Origin: Planctomycetaceae bacterium
GTDB lineage: Bacteria > Planctomycetota > Planctomycetia > Pirellulales > Pirellulaceae
Assembly: GCA_018660825.1 (NCBI GenBank)
Contig: JABJJO010000108.1
Location: forward strand, 1 to 61,259
Direction of reading: 5' to 3'
DNA: 61,259 nucleotides
Within the stretch, counting starts at the first letter, position 1; each line of letters opens with the position of its first letter. The position numbers were made by a program, and so were the translations under genes. The notes beneath the pieces were generated by a model, which ran no database searches, had not been told where the DNA came from, and saw nothing but the letters and a program-made list of their open reading frames with translations. This document shows, piece after piece, positions 8,161 to 17,553 of this stretch.

Positions 8161-9411
8161 TTAACTGCCCCCCCAACCACTCCAATCAGTATCCAAATTG
8201 TTGAACGTACCAATTCGGTGTAACTCTCTGAGTAGTTCATCCGGAGACGCGTATCGATCCTCGGGACGCTTCGAAAGCATTTTCATGACAACGTCCTGAA
8301 ACAATTCATCCACCGACAATTGAAATTCCTTCGGACGTATCGGTACAACTTCCCGTACTCTCTTTATCATATCAATCATCGACCCCTCTTCCACCGGAGG
8401 ACGACCCGTCATCAACGCGTACAGCGTAGCGCCTAGCGAGTAGATATCTGAGCGGGCGTCCAGGACCTTTTCCGCTCTTGTGCTTTCTGGTGGCAAGAAA
8501 GGTATATCACCAATAATCTGCCCTGGACCCGTTACTTGGTATGACATTGAACCCTCTAGTGCCTTGGCAAACATCAGGTCACCCACTAGACACGATCGGT
8601 CACCCTTGCGTCTGAGTATATTTGATGGCGTCAAGTTGCGATGTACAATTTTATATTTCGACGCTTCATGTAAAGCCCGACTCACTTGAACTCCGATCTG
8701 CCACACTTTACGCCAGTCGACCATGCCGTCAAAACCGATGTCATTGATTACGTCGGCTAAACTCCCTCCGTCAACATATTGCATCGCTATCCAACAGAAC
8801 TCACCAGTTTTCCCCGCATTGTATATTTCAATAATATGATCATGCTTCACGGGTATCATGGTCTCCATAGCCCGCACAAATCTAGCACGCTGTTCTTCGT
8901 CATCAGCGAAACTTGGTGACATTACTTTGACAGCACAAACACGATCACGTTTTACATCCATCGCGCGATAGATTTTGCCGTTATTACCGCTCGCGATAAT
9001 CTCATCCAACCGATAGTCGTGTATGACCATCCCCAATAACTCCGCCTTGTTCCCTGCAGGGAAACCGCTGCCCGTTTTATCAGCCTTAACCGCAGCAGCG
9101 CCTCTACTCGGCGTAATTTCACAATCCTCGAACAACAATTCTGATTTACCGACTGTCAGAATATCCCCTGATTTTAGAATTTTGGATTCGACAAGTTTCC
9201 CCGCGACAAATGTCCCTGAACTACTACCAGCATCAGTCAGCGTCGCCCATTGATCATCCGTGGTTATTCGGCAATGAACGCGCGACATCTGTACATCGTC
9301 AATTACTGTGTCGCTATCCGTGCCACGACCAATAACCAGTTCAGCACCATCACTTAATTCATAGACCGCCCCTTTGGACGACCCGTTCAAGACTGTAAGG
9401 CGACATTTCAT
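8161..9411 (-). CDS. FHA domain plus Ser/Thr kinase domain, probably a pseudokinase
   Basis: Cytoplasmic signalling protein of 416 residues. ATG 9411 is preferred: GGAG lies 6 bases upstream, whereas a TTG at 9435 has no such site. Residues 6-95 form an FHA phosphothreonine-binding domain (I-G-R-G at 27-30, S-R-V-H at 43-46, G-T-F-V near 66-69). Residues 132-400 have a Hanks-kinase fold. The ATP Lys (A-V-K, K162) and Asn264 are kept, but H-R-D is H-R-N (Asn259 for the catalytic Asp), the following Lys is Thr, D-F-G is D-L-M (278-280), and the glycine loop is weak (S-G-N-N-G-K). This predicts loss of phosphotransfer. It is divergent from an active kinase-WD40 gene and may act as its phospho-dependent partner. 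Confidence 0.88.
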   Translation of the reverse strand: MKCRLTVLNGSSKGAVYELSDGAELVIGRGTDSDTVIDDVQMSRVHCRITTDDQWATLTDAGSSSGTFVAGKLVESKILKSGDILTVGKSELLFEDCEITPSRGAAAVKADKTGSGFPAGNKAELLGMVIHDYRLDEIIASGNNGKIYRAMDVKRDRVCAVKVMSPSFADDEEQRARFVRAMETMIPVKHDHIIEIYNAGKTGEFCWIAMQYVDGGSLADVINDIGFDGMVDWRKVWQIGVQVSRALHEASKYKIVHRNLTPSNILRRKGDRSCLVGDLMFAKALEGSMSYQVTGPGQIIGDIPFLPPESTRAEKVLDARSDIYSLGATLYALMTGRPPVEEGSMIDMIKRVREVVPIRPKEFQLSVDELFQDVVMKMLSKRPEDRYASPDELLRELHRIGTFNNLDTDWSGWGGS

Positions 9412-9692
9412 ATGCAGCTCCAAATAAACTGTCAATCAACAAACTATCGAATCACGCAGTGTCCACATCAGGACAAACGTAACAACTAATGTTGGCAATA
9501 TACCTTTATGGCGCATTTACTACAAACCACCATTTAACATTTGAGCGAAGACCCGTTACCTCCACCTGTCCCATGGAGTTAAGAGTAGATTACTACCACC
9601 ACAACTCAATATTTTGTATATTTAACTCACGTCAAATCTTTTATCGCAAAAGCCCACTACCTCTTGCTAAATAATACAACAGTCATGCACTC

Positions 9693-12600
9693 ATGAAAAT
9701 ACGCTGTCCCCATTGTCACAATGCTATTGAGATGCTCCACGATTCTGAATTCAAAGACATGTCTTGTGAAAGTTGTGGTAGCAATTTCAACTTAGTTGAG
9801 GATCCCGATGCGAAAACTATCGTTTCCCAACTTCAAACGATAGACCACTTCACATTGTTAAACGAAGTCGGCACCGGGGCGTATGGCACCGTTTATAAAG
9901 CGACAGACACAAAACTAGATCGTACTGTTGCTGTAAAAATTCCACGTAAACATAATATGACGGCGGAGGATCAAGAACAATTTCTGCGTGAAGCTCGAGC
10001 AGCGGCTCAGTTGGCACATCCCAATATCGTCAGCGTGCATGAAGTTGGCCGCGACAAAGATAATCTATATATCGTCAGCGACTTTATTGAAGGCAATAAT
10101 CTTGCAGACGAACTTACACTCACCCGCTACACCCCACGAAAAGCGGTTATCCTTTGTGTCAAAATTGCAGAAGCGCTGGATCATGCCCATCAACAGGGTG
10201 TAGTACACCGAGATCTTAAGCCTAGTAATATCATGCTCGACCCACAAAATGAACCGCTCGTGATGGACTTTGGGCTAGCCAAACGCGATGCTGGTGAGAT
10301 CACGATGACATGGGACGGTAAACTGCTGGGTACACCTGCCTATATGCCGCCAGAACAAGCACGCGGTGAAGGCCACACTGTCGATGGTCGAGCGGATATG
10401 TATTCGCTGGGAGTCATACTATTCGAACTTCTCACAGGCGCCTTACCGTTTCGGGGTACAGCTCGGATGCTACTTAACCAAGTGCTGCATGACGACCCAC
10501 CCGCTCCACGCACTCTACAGGGATCTATACCAAAAGACCTCGAAACAATCACACTCAAATGCCTTGAAAAAGACCCGAATAAACGATACGACAGTTGTCA
10601 ACATCTAGCCAATGATTTGACGGCTTGGTTGCAACACCAACCAATCGCGGCGCGCCCCGTAGGCATCCTCGGGAAACTTTTGCGTTGGCGTAAGCGAAAC
10701 CCCGTAGTCGCCAATCTCAGCGGCAGTCTAGTTGTATTACTCATGTTATGCACCACACTCTCGCTAACATTTGCAATCCAAGCAGCGCGGGAAACTGCGA
10801 TCGCGCAGCAGGCAATGATCTCGGCTACCACAGCCCAAAATAAGGCGATCACCGCCAAATCACTCGCGGATAATTTGGCCACAGCGGAAAAGGTTCAACG
10901 GAAAAATGCGGAAGCAGCGCTAATCCGCGCCGAGATCGCCGAAAAGGATGCGATGAATAGCGAAGAACAAGCTCGCCAACTTGCTACCGAAGCAATCACC
11001 GCTCGCAAACAATCAGAAACGCTACGACTACTCGCCGAAGAGATAAGTACTCTAGAACGGCGACGTGCCTACCAAGGTGATATTTTCTTAGCGAAACGTG
11101 ACTGGGATGCCGGCAACATGTCCAATCTCACCGATCGATTATATCGATATTCTCAAGACACTCACCTCAGAGGAATAGAGTGGAATTATCTTGAGCGTTT
11201 GGCCCATTTGGAACTATTAACACTAACGGGGCACGTCGATCGCGTGCAAAGCGTTGCGTTCAATCAAAGTGGAAATCGAGTCGTTAGCGGCGGCGCTCGA
11301 GAAGTTGTACTCTGGGATTCTATCAGCGGGCACAAACTTTTAGAGATGCAGGGACACACTCGAGCCGTCACCGCCGTTTGTTTCAATACCGACGCAAGCC
11401 AGATTGCGAGTTCAAGTCAAGACGGAACAATCCGGCTTTGGAATGCCGTCACCGGCAAATTAATCTCATCGTTGAAAGACCGTGACGAGTCGATCAATCA
11501 TTTACAATTTACCTCCGCTGGACGGCACCTTGTTAGCGGAAGTCAAAACGGTTTAGTCAAGCTTTGGGACTGTGCAACCGAAACAGTTTTGCAAACATTT
11601 AAAGGTCATGCGGGCAGCGTGTTTTCGATCGCTTTATCCCCCGACGGCAAGCAAATCGCGAGTGCATCGGCCGACAAAACAGTCAAATTATGGGATCTGG
11701 AAGCCGGCACGCTGTCTTGGACATTGAGAGGCCACACGGAAGCGGTTTATAGTGTGGCGTTCACCCTCGACAGTCAACATCTTATTAGCGGAGGCAACGA
11801 CCATGTCATGATCGTTTGGGATTCACAGAACGGAACCGAATTGCGCAAAATGACTGGACACAGCGCTAACATTGTTTCATTGAGCATCAATCAAGAAAGT
11901 ACTTTAGTTGCCAGTGGAAGTTCGGATGAGACAATCAAAATATGGAACATCGAATCCGGCAGTTGCGAACAGACGATTAAGGGTCACCACCTAGGTGTCA
12001 CAAGCGTCCAATTTAGTCACGACGGGACTCGACTTGTCAGTGGCTCTAAGGACAAAACACTCAAGATCTGGGATCTTCAAACCGCCCACCCAACGATTTC
12101 CGTAACACCCCATTTTCAAGAGATCACCAGCGCTTGTTTCAGTCCGGACGGGAAACAAATCGCAAGTAGTAGCGGAACGGGGGTTAAACTATGGGACACC
12201 GAGACCGGTGAATTACGGGTGGGCTTGATCGGCCATACCCAACAAGTCAGCTGCGTCTGCTTCAGTCCTAACGGCGAATACGTAGCAAGTGCTAGTTATG
12301 ATAATACGGTCAAACTATGGCATGTTAGAACAGGCGAATTAGTTGAAACACTCACTGGACATACGAAACGCATCTATTGCGTGAGATTCAGTGCCGATGG
12401 TGCGTTACTTGTCACTGGCAGTGGTGATCACACGGCAAAAGTCTGGGATGTAACCACCGGCGAAACACTTGTAACGTTAAAGGGGCATGGCCGAGAAGTC
12501 TTTGATGCTAGGTTTAATCATGATGGTACACAAGTTACCACGGGATGCTGGACCTCGGGACAAAAAGTCTGGGATGTCAAATCTGGTAAAGCGATACATG

Positions 12601-13016
12601 CATTTAGTCCTCATACCCGTGAAGTTTATTCCGTCAGTTTCAGTCCCAACGGCCTGTTCGTAGCTAGTGGAAGTGACGATAAATCGATTATTATTTGGGA
12701 CATCGCACAAGAAATCGAAGTCGCGAGACTCAACGGGCATGCACACAATGTCCGTAGTCTAGAGTACAGCCCCGATGGAACTCGCATCATCAGTGGTAGC
12801 GATGACCACACAATAAAGATATGGGATGCGCAATCCGGCGAGGAACTACTTACGCTTAATGGGCACACCGGTCCAGTGCGATCCGTTCGCTTCAGTTCCG
12901 ATGGCAACCGCATTGTCAGCACTGGCATCGACCAAACGGTCAAAATTTGGGATGCTCGAAGAACTGCAAGTGGCCTCCGCGCACAAGCTCAATACGAACT
13001 TTCAAAACACAAGTGA
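9693..13016 (+). CDS. Transmembrane Ser/Thr protein kinase with WD40 double propeller
   Basis: A 1107-residue sensor kinase. An N-terminal zinc ribbon (C5, C8, C25, C28) precedes a complete Hanks kinase domain (about 51-315): G-T-G-A-Y-G loop at 60-65, K82, H-R-D-L-K-P-S-N from 172, D-F-G 192-194, and the activation-segment M-P-P-E-Q. One membrane helix spans about 338-362, followed by an Ala/Glu-rich coiled coil to about 455. From about 500 to the end I count 14 WD40 repeats with G-H...W-D pairs, enough for two seven-bladed propellers outside the cytoplasm. This layout is common in planctomycetes. The kinase should be active, with WD40 propellers sensing or binding a ligand. The 281-base gap to the divergent pseudokinase gene must hold both promoters. 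Confidence 0.95.
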   Translation: MKIRCPHCHNAIEMLHDSEFKDMSCESCGSNFNLVEDPDAKTIVSQLQTIDHFTLLNEVGTGAYGTVYKATDTKLDRTVAVKIPRKHNMTAEDQEQFLREARAAAQLAHPNIVSVHEVGRDKDNLYIVSDFIEGNNLADELTLTRYTPRKAVILCVKIAEALDHAHQQGVVHRDLKPSNIMLDPQNEPLVMDFGLAKRDAGEITMTWDGKLLGTPAYMPPEQARGEGHTVDGRADMYSLGVILFELLTGALPFRGTARMLLNQVLHDDPPAPRTLQGSIPKDLETITLKCLEKDPNKRYDSCQHLANDLTAWLQHQPIAARPVGILGKLLRWRKRNPVVANLSGSLVVLLMLCTTLSLTFAIQAARETAIAQQAMISATTAQNKAITAKSLADNLATAEKVQRKNAEAALIRAEIAEKDAMNSEEQARQLATEAITARKQSETLRLLAEEISTLERRRAYQGDIFLAKRDWDAGNMSNLTDRLYRYSQDTHLRGIEWNYLERLAHLELLTLTGHVDRVQSVAFNQSGNRVVSGGAREVVLWDSISGHKLLEMQGHTRAVTAVCFNTDASQIASSSQDGTIRLWNAVTGKLISSLKDRDESINHLQFTSAGRHLVSGSQNGLVKLWDCATETVLQTFKGHAGSVFSIALSPDGKQIASASADKTVKLWDLEAGTLSWTLRGHTEAVYSVAFTLDSQHLISGGNDHVMIVWDSQNGTELRKMTGHSANIVSLSINQESTLVASGSSDETIKIWNIESGSCEQTIKGHHLGVTSVQFSHDGTRLVSGSKDKTLKIWDLQTAHPTISVTPHFQEITSACFSPDGKQIASSSGTGVKLWDTETGELRVGLIGHTQQVSCVCFSPNGEYVASASYDNTVKLWHVRTGELVETLTGHTKRIYCVRFSADGALLVTGSGDHTAKVWDVTTGETLVTLKGHGREVFDARFNHDGTQVTTGCWTSGQKVWDVKSGKAIHAFSPHTREVYSVSFSPNGLFVASGSDDKSIIIWDIAQEIEVARLNGHAHNVRSLEYSPDGTRIISGSDDHTIKIWDAQSGEELLTLNGHTGPVRSVRFSSDGNRIVSTGIDQTVKIWDARRTASGLRAQAQYELSKHK

Positions 13017-13063
13017 TCCACGTTACGAAGCTGAGTTATTCCGTTTGTTGCAATTCGTGACTG

Positions 13064-14452
13064 TTATTTCAACAAATCAGTTTCAACTCGAAAACTATCT
13101 GCGAACCGATCGCCCTTTAGGCCTAACGCCCGCGCTTGAGTCAACCATAGATTTGACAGTGGCGTACCCTCAGCACAGTGTAAATGCATACCCTGTTGCA
13201 AACGACCGCCACCGCCGCCAGCGACGACAATTGGCAACTCTGTATATTGATGCGTCGCGCCGTCACCCAACCCGGAACCATACGTAAAAATCATATTATC
13301 CAACAACGTCGAACCATCAAACTCGCGAACCGCCGACATACGTTGGACCATATAGACAAACTGTTCCATATAAAACTTGTCAATCTTTAACAACTCGCCG
13401 ATAAACCGTTTCTGATTATGCGACATCACATGGTGACTCACGGGATTGTCAAATAACCCCTCAAACATGTACGGCGTGTTCCAACGTTCGGGCCCGATCA
13501 TCATCGTGGCGACGTTGGTCAAGCCTGCCTGAAAAGCAGTGATCATTAAATCACCCATCAAACGAATATATTCGCCGCGTGGCATTAACGACTCGTTGCT
13601 GACCGGAACGTTATACTCCTGAACACCGGTTAAATTGCTCTTCATTTTAGATAGATTATCCATCTGCTGCTCAATGCTGCGAATGCCTTCAAAGTACTCC
13701 TCAAACTTCTCACGGTCCACACGCCCAAGCTTACGCTGTAACGACCGCGCATCGCGTAAAACCAAGTCGGTGATGTCCCTTTGCAACGACATCCGCTTGG
13801 TGCCAAACAGTCGATCATACGCCTGACGAGGGTCACGGATTGAAGGTGCAACGTGGCCAGTCCCATACCAAGAGATATTATCAAAATAGATCGATTCTTT
13901 ATTGTCTTTGTGACTGTTGCAACTAAGTTCAAGCGTGTGAAACGGAGTCTCGCCACCGATGCCATCTGCGACTACGTGGTCAAATGTCCGCGCTAAAGGA
14001 TAAACCGACGAGGCAACTGTTTCGCCGGTTGCACTACTCAAAAAACAAGATCCACACTGGGCGTGCACATCACTGCCATGGCGATACGTCCGATTCAAAC
14101 CGCTAATAAATGTCACTTTATCCATAACGCTCTCCAACGGTTGTTGCGTCGGCGCTAAAGATTTCAATTTTCGTATTCCGACGCGAGTCTGGACCAGTGA
14201 TTTAGCTTCCGGTTCCGACACAAACTCGGGAATTTTCGTTTCCGCTTCTCCAGGAAAGAACCCCCGCCGAATCACACCCATTGGGACATAATAGATCGCC
14301 ATTCGCACCGGCGGTTTAGCAGATTTAGACGGTGACGTAGCCGCAGCAACACCGGCTAAACTTTCAAACAACGGCAAGGTTAAACCCGCACCGGCCGCGC
14401 CTTGAATCACCTGCATAAATTGACGTCTGTTTGTTTTGTTCATTCTCGACAT
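13064..14452 (-). CDS. DUF1552 protein, Tat-exported
   Basis: A 462-residue protein of the DUF1552 family (PF07586), which in planctomycetes usually accompanies DUF1592-type cytochromes. The N terminus carries a twin-Arg signal N-R-R-Q-F-M followed by a hydrophobic stretch to about residue 37. M-A-I-Y-Y-V-P-M-G-V and the central H-V-M-S-H family block, G-P-E-R-W-N, and D-N-M-I-F-T-Y-G-S-G-L-G-D near the end are characteristic. No activity has been established for the family as far as I know; its fold resembles DUF1501 and the alkaline phosphatase/sulfatase superfamily. Its ATG directly follows the TAG of the cytochrome gene, so the two are translationally coupled and likely work together outside the membrane. 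Confidence 0.9.
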   Translation of the reverse strand: MSRMNKTNRRQFMQVIQGAAGAGLTLPLFESLAGVAAATSPSKSAKPPVRMAIYYVPMGVIRRGFFPGEAETKIPEFVSEPEAKSLVQTRVGIRKLKSLAPTQQPLESVMDKVTFISGLNRTYRHGSDVHAQCGSCFLSSATGETVASSVYPLARTFDHVVADGIGGETPFHTLELSCNSHKDNKESIYFDNISWYGTGHVAPSIRDPRQAYDRLFGTKRMSLQRDITDLVLRDARSLQRKLGRVDREKFEEYFEGIRSIEQQMDNLSKMKSNLTGVQEYNVPVSNESLMPRGEYIRLMGDLMITAFQAGLTNVATMMIGPERWNTPYMFEGLFDNPVSHHVMSHNQKRFIGELLKIDKFYMEQFVYMVQRMSAVREFDGSTLLDNMIFTYGSGLGDGATHQYTELPIVVAGGGGGRLQQGMHLHCAEGTPLSNLWLTQARALGLKGDRFADSFRVETDLLK

Positions 14453-16507
14453 CTATTTGGATACCAACTTTCTTTTCGACCCGTGAAAGGCGTCGCTTAG
14501 TACAACTTCACGGAGTAACGCTCGTAATCGATACTCCGACTTTGCCGTTGCTTTGACGATCGCCTCGACTGCCAACGCATCCCGGTAATCCATTTTCCTA
14601 CCGAGGGCGTACGTCAATAAATGCTTTGCCAGCGCGGCTGTAAAACGATCTTTTTCTTGCAACAAGGCGTCCTTAAATTCTACGACATCGGAGAATGCAT
14701 ATTGACCTAACAACACTCCATTCGATTCCACTGGCTTCCCGTCACGGTACTCATCTCGCCAAAACCCAACTGGATTATAGTTCTCCAACACAAATCCCAA
14801 CGGATCAATTTTTCGGTGGCAGGATGCACAACTTGCGTTCTCTTGGTGGGATGCAAACTTTTCCTTGATCGACAGTTCATCGGCAGGGTCGTCAACATTC
14901 TTTAACAATGGGACGTCTGCTGGTGGCGGTTCTGGCGGGTCATTCAGAATTGCGGTTGCGATCCAAGCGCCGCGAGTAATCGGCTGCGTCTGATCCGATC
15001 TCGAAGTCATCGTCATGATGGCCGCATTCGTAAAGATGCCTCCCTGCCGGCGATCCGTAACGGGAACTCGCTTAAACACCAATTCACCTGGTCCGTGAAA
15101 GGCAACCGGATTCGCTGCGTCGTACCATGTTGTGAGCATCGGGCTGCGATAACTGAAATCCGAGTCGATGAACTGCAGAATCGACAAATCCTCTACAAGC
15201 ACCGTTTCAAATAATAACAAAGGCTCGGCCATCAAGTTCATACCGGCGTTGTATTTTAAAAAATAGTATTCGGGAAACAGTGTTTTATCTGGAGTGGCAG
15301 AAACAATTTTTTCCAACTGCAACCACTGTGCAGGAAAACTATCACAAAAACGCTTCGTCAATTCATTGTCGAGCATACGACTAACTTGTGCGGACAACAC
15401 CTCCTGTCGGTGCAACTCCCCCGCCGTAGCCAGTCGCAACAATTCGTCATCGGGAATACTACCCCACAGGAAAAATGAGAGCTTTGAGGCGAGCGCAAAT
15501 TCACTGTCATCAACCGCGATTTTACCACCCTTGTCACTGCGACCAACGTGTTGCCCTAGATAAAAGAACTGCGGCGAAGCGATCGCCGCAGCGACAGCAC
15601 TTTTCATTGTCTGGGTGAAATTGCCGCCACGTTCTAGCTGCACTACGCCAAACGCCGAATAACGTTGCAGCGTTGCCTTATCTACCGTTACGCGAAAAGC
15701 CCGCGTTAGGAACTGTTGTAGTCGATTTTGGATGATCTCGGGAAGGTCCGAAGCGTCCACGTCCGCCGGAGCAGCGAACAATTCTTGCCAGACACCAACG
15801 GTACCTTCGTGAAAATCTGGACTATTGACGATCGACATCCCCAGTTGCATAAACGACTCTAACAACAGTGGTGACATCGTGAGGTGGTCCGCTTGTGTAT
15901 CGTAGCCATGTTCCGCACGCAGGTCCTGCGGAAAGGCGGCCACTCCACCTAATCGAGGTTCGATCAACTGCGACTTACCTAACGGTCGACTTCCGACACG
16001 AACACTATCAGGCATTTTTCCGGTGGACGGTTGATAATAGTTGAGATACTCACGCATCATACGCTCAGGCAGTGTAAAAACCTCAACATTAAGTTGCAAC
16101 AAATCTTTCACCGCATTGTTGTACTGAAATCTAGTCATTCGGCGGACCAGAGGCGTTAGTTGCACGGGCGCTCGTTCGAGGGCCGCAACACGCAACGACC
16201 GCAGAAGGTTTGCAAACACATTCCGGTCTCTCACGGATAACTCGGACGCTTCCTCTGGTGGCATTATCCGGTCGTTGAGAACATCCACCATTTGCTGCAA
16301 CAATTCAGGTTCTGCTATGAGCGAATTGTCGTTGCGAATCCACGACAGATCGACCGCGCCGGGCTCTCGATCATTGCCTCTGTGACACGAAAGGCAATGT
16401 TGTTCTAGTAAATTTTTAATTGCAGAATTCGCAAGCAATGGAGCAGCGCTTAGACACGCAAATATGGTGATTAAATTAACCAGCGAATTTTTGAACAGTC
16501 TTGACAT
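14453..16507 (-). CDS. Planctomycete cytochrome c protein (DUF1587/1592/1588/1585)
   Basis: Exported multidomain protein of 684 residues. The signal peptide covers residues 1-28. A c-type heme motif C-L-S-C-H lies at 38-42, and a second C-x-x-C-H (C-A-S-C-H) lies in the DUF1588 block (P-L-G-F-V-L-E-N-Y-N-P-V-G). In order the protein shows DUF1587, DUF1595/1592, DUF1588 and DUF1585 segments, the standard planctomycete arrangement. It probably binds two c hemes and acts in the periplasm or at the surface; the substrate is unknown. ATG 16507 is chosen over a GTG 27 bases upstream because it leaves a clean signal peptide; neither has a strong ribosome site. It forms an operon with the following DUF1552 gene. 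Confidence 0.92.
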   Translation of the reverse strand: MSRLFKNSLVNLITIFACLSAAPLLANSAIKNLLEQHCLSCHRGNDREPGAVDLSWIRNDNSLIAEPELLQQMVDVLNDRIMPPEEASELSVRDRNVFANLLRSLRVAALERAPVQLTPLVRRMTRFQYNNAVKDLLQLNVEVFTLPERMMREYLNYYQPSTGKMPDSVRVGSRPLGKSQLIEPRLGGVAAFPQDLRAEHGYDTQADHLTMSPLLLESFMQLGMSIVNSPDFHEGTVGVWQELFAAPADVDASDLPEIIQNRLQQFLTRAFRVTVDKATLQRYSAFGVVQLERGGNFTQTMKSAVAAAIASPQFFYLGQHVGRSDKGGKIAVDDSEFALASKLSFFLWGSIPDDELLRLATAGELHRQEVLSAQVSRMLDNELTKRFCDSFPAQWLQLEKIVSATPDKTLFPEYYFLKYNAGMNLMAEPLLLFETVLVEDLSILQFIDSDFSYRSPMLTTWYDAANPVAFHGPGELVFKRVPVTDRRQGGIFTNAAIMTMTSRSDQTQPITRGAWIATAILNDPPEPPPADVPLLKNVDDPADELSIKEKFASHQENASCASCHRKIDPLGFVLENYNPVGFWRDEYRDGKPVESNGVLLGQYAFSDVVEFKDALLQEKDRFTAALAKHLLTYALGRKMDYRDALAVEAIVKATAKSEYRLRALLREVVLSDAFHGSKRKLVSK

Positions 16508-16603
16508 ACCTTTGATTTTACAGGTTTGAACCACTATGTTCTATGGAGGTTGCCGATAAGTCGATATTGCTTGTTCTTATTATTCGAACTGGATCTTTTT
16601 TAA

Positions 16604-17503
16604 ATGCGAATAGAATCCTTTTTTCTATCAATCCTATTTACGCTCAGCGCAGTCTTCTTGGAAACGCTCTGTTGCAGCGGGCAGGAAACTAAAAGCTATA
16701 CATTATGGCAGTTACCGCCACGCACCTCAACACAGAACATGGCCTATGTTGTGCGTACCCGCGATGGCAAAGTGATCGTGATTGATGGTGGCAATGCAGG
16801 TGATGCTGAATACTTGAAGGGTTTTTTAGCCCCCCTAGGAAACCATGTAGATGCCTGGTTTATCTCACATCCACATCCTGACCACGTCGACGCCTTAACC
16901 GCCATCCTGAACAACCTTGGCCAACTCAAAATCAACAATATCTACGGTTCGATGCCGTCGTTGGATTGGGTCGCAAAGTATGAAGCGAAACCAACTTCGC
17001 ACTTAACCACGGTTAAGAACTTCTATCAAGCGGTGCGCAAGCGTGACAAGACGATCCATGAACTGCAGTTAGGGCAAATACTTCAATTTGGGGATTTAAA
17101 AATCCAAGTCCTCGGAATCAAAAACCCTGAAATCACAGCAAACGCCATAAATAACTCCAGCATCGTCTTGCGATTCGGGGACCGGTATAAATCGGTGCTG
17201 TTTACCGGAGACTTAGGTGTTCAGGCTGGACAAAAGCTCATGAAAACCAAATACGCAGGGCAACTCAAATCTGATTATGTTCAAATGGCCCATCACGGAC
17301 AAGCGGGCGTCGATCGCAATTTTTATGCCGCGGTGGAGGCAAAAGCCTGCCTCTGGCCAACGCCAATCTGGCTATGGAATAATGACAAAGGGACGGGTAA
17401 AGGTTCCGGGCCGTGGGGCACACTAACAGTCCGCCAATGGATGGACGAACTCGGGATCAAAAAGCATTACGTCTCGGCCTATGGCATTTCGATAATAGAA
17501 TGA
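16604..17503 (+). CDS. Exported metallo-beta-lactamase-fold hydrolase (ComEC/Rec2-type domain)
   Basis: A 299-residue MBL-fold hydrolase with an N-terminal signal peptide (about residues 1-26). The zinc motif H-x-H-x-D-H is at 89-94 (S-H-P-H-P-D-H). F-T-G-D at about 200-203 provides the bridging Asp and M-A-H-H-G the later His ligands. This order resembles the ComEC/Rec2 C-terminal and related stand-alone hydrolases rather than true beta-lactamases. The substrate could be a phosphodiester or another small ester; no further inference is possible. It is divergent from the cytochrome operon and convergent with the DUF1501 gene at 17554, so it stands alone. Confidence 0.85.
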   Translation: MRIESFFLSILFTLSAVFLETLCCSGQETKSYTLWQLPPRTSTQNMAYVVRTRDGKVIVIDGGNAGDAEYLKGFLAPLGNHVDAWFISHPHPDHVDALTAILNNLGQLKINNIYGSMPSLDWVAKYEAKPTSHLTTVKNFYQAVRKRDKTIHELQLGQILQFGDLKIQVLGIKNPEITANAINNSSIVLRFGDRYKSVLFTGDLGVQAGQKLMKTKYAGQLKSDYVQMAHHGQAGVDRNFYAAVEAKACLWPTPIWLWNNDKGTGKGSGPWGTLTVRQWMDELGIKKHYVSAYGISIIE

Positions 17504-17553
17504 CACTGCCCCGTCAAATGGCATTGACAAACGAACCATTGCCTAGACAACGC

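Noticed and set aside
14452-14453. Cytochrome and DUF1552 genes as one recoded gene
   Set aside because: They are in the same frame but separated by TAG directly followed by ATG, and the second begins with its own twin-Arg signal, so this is ordinary coupling.
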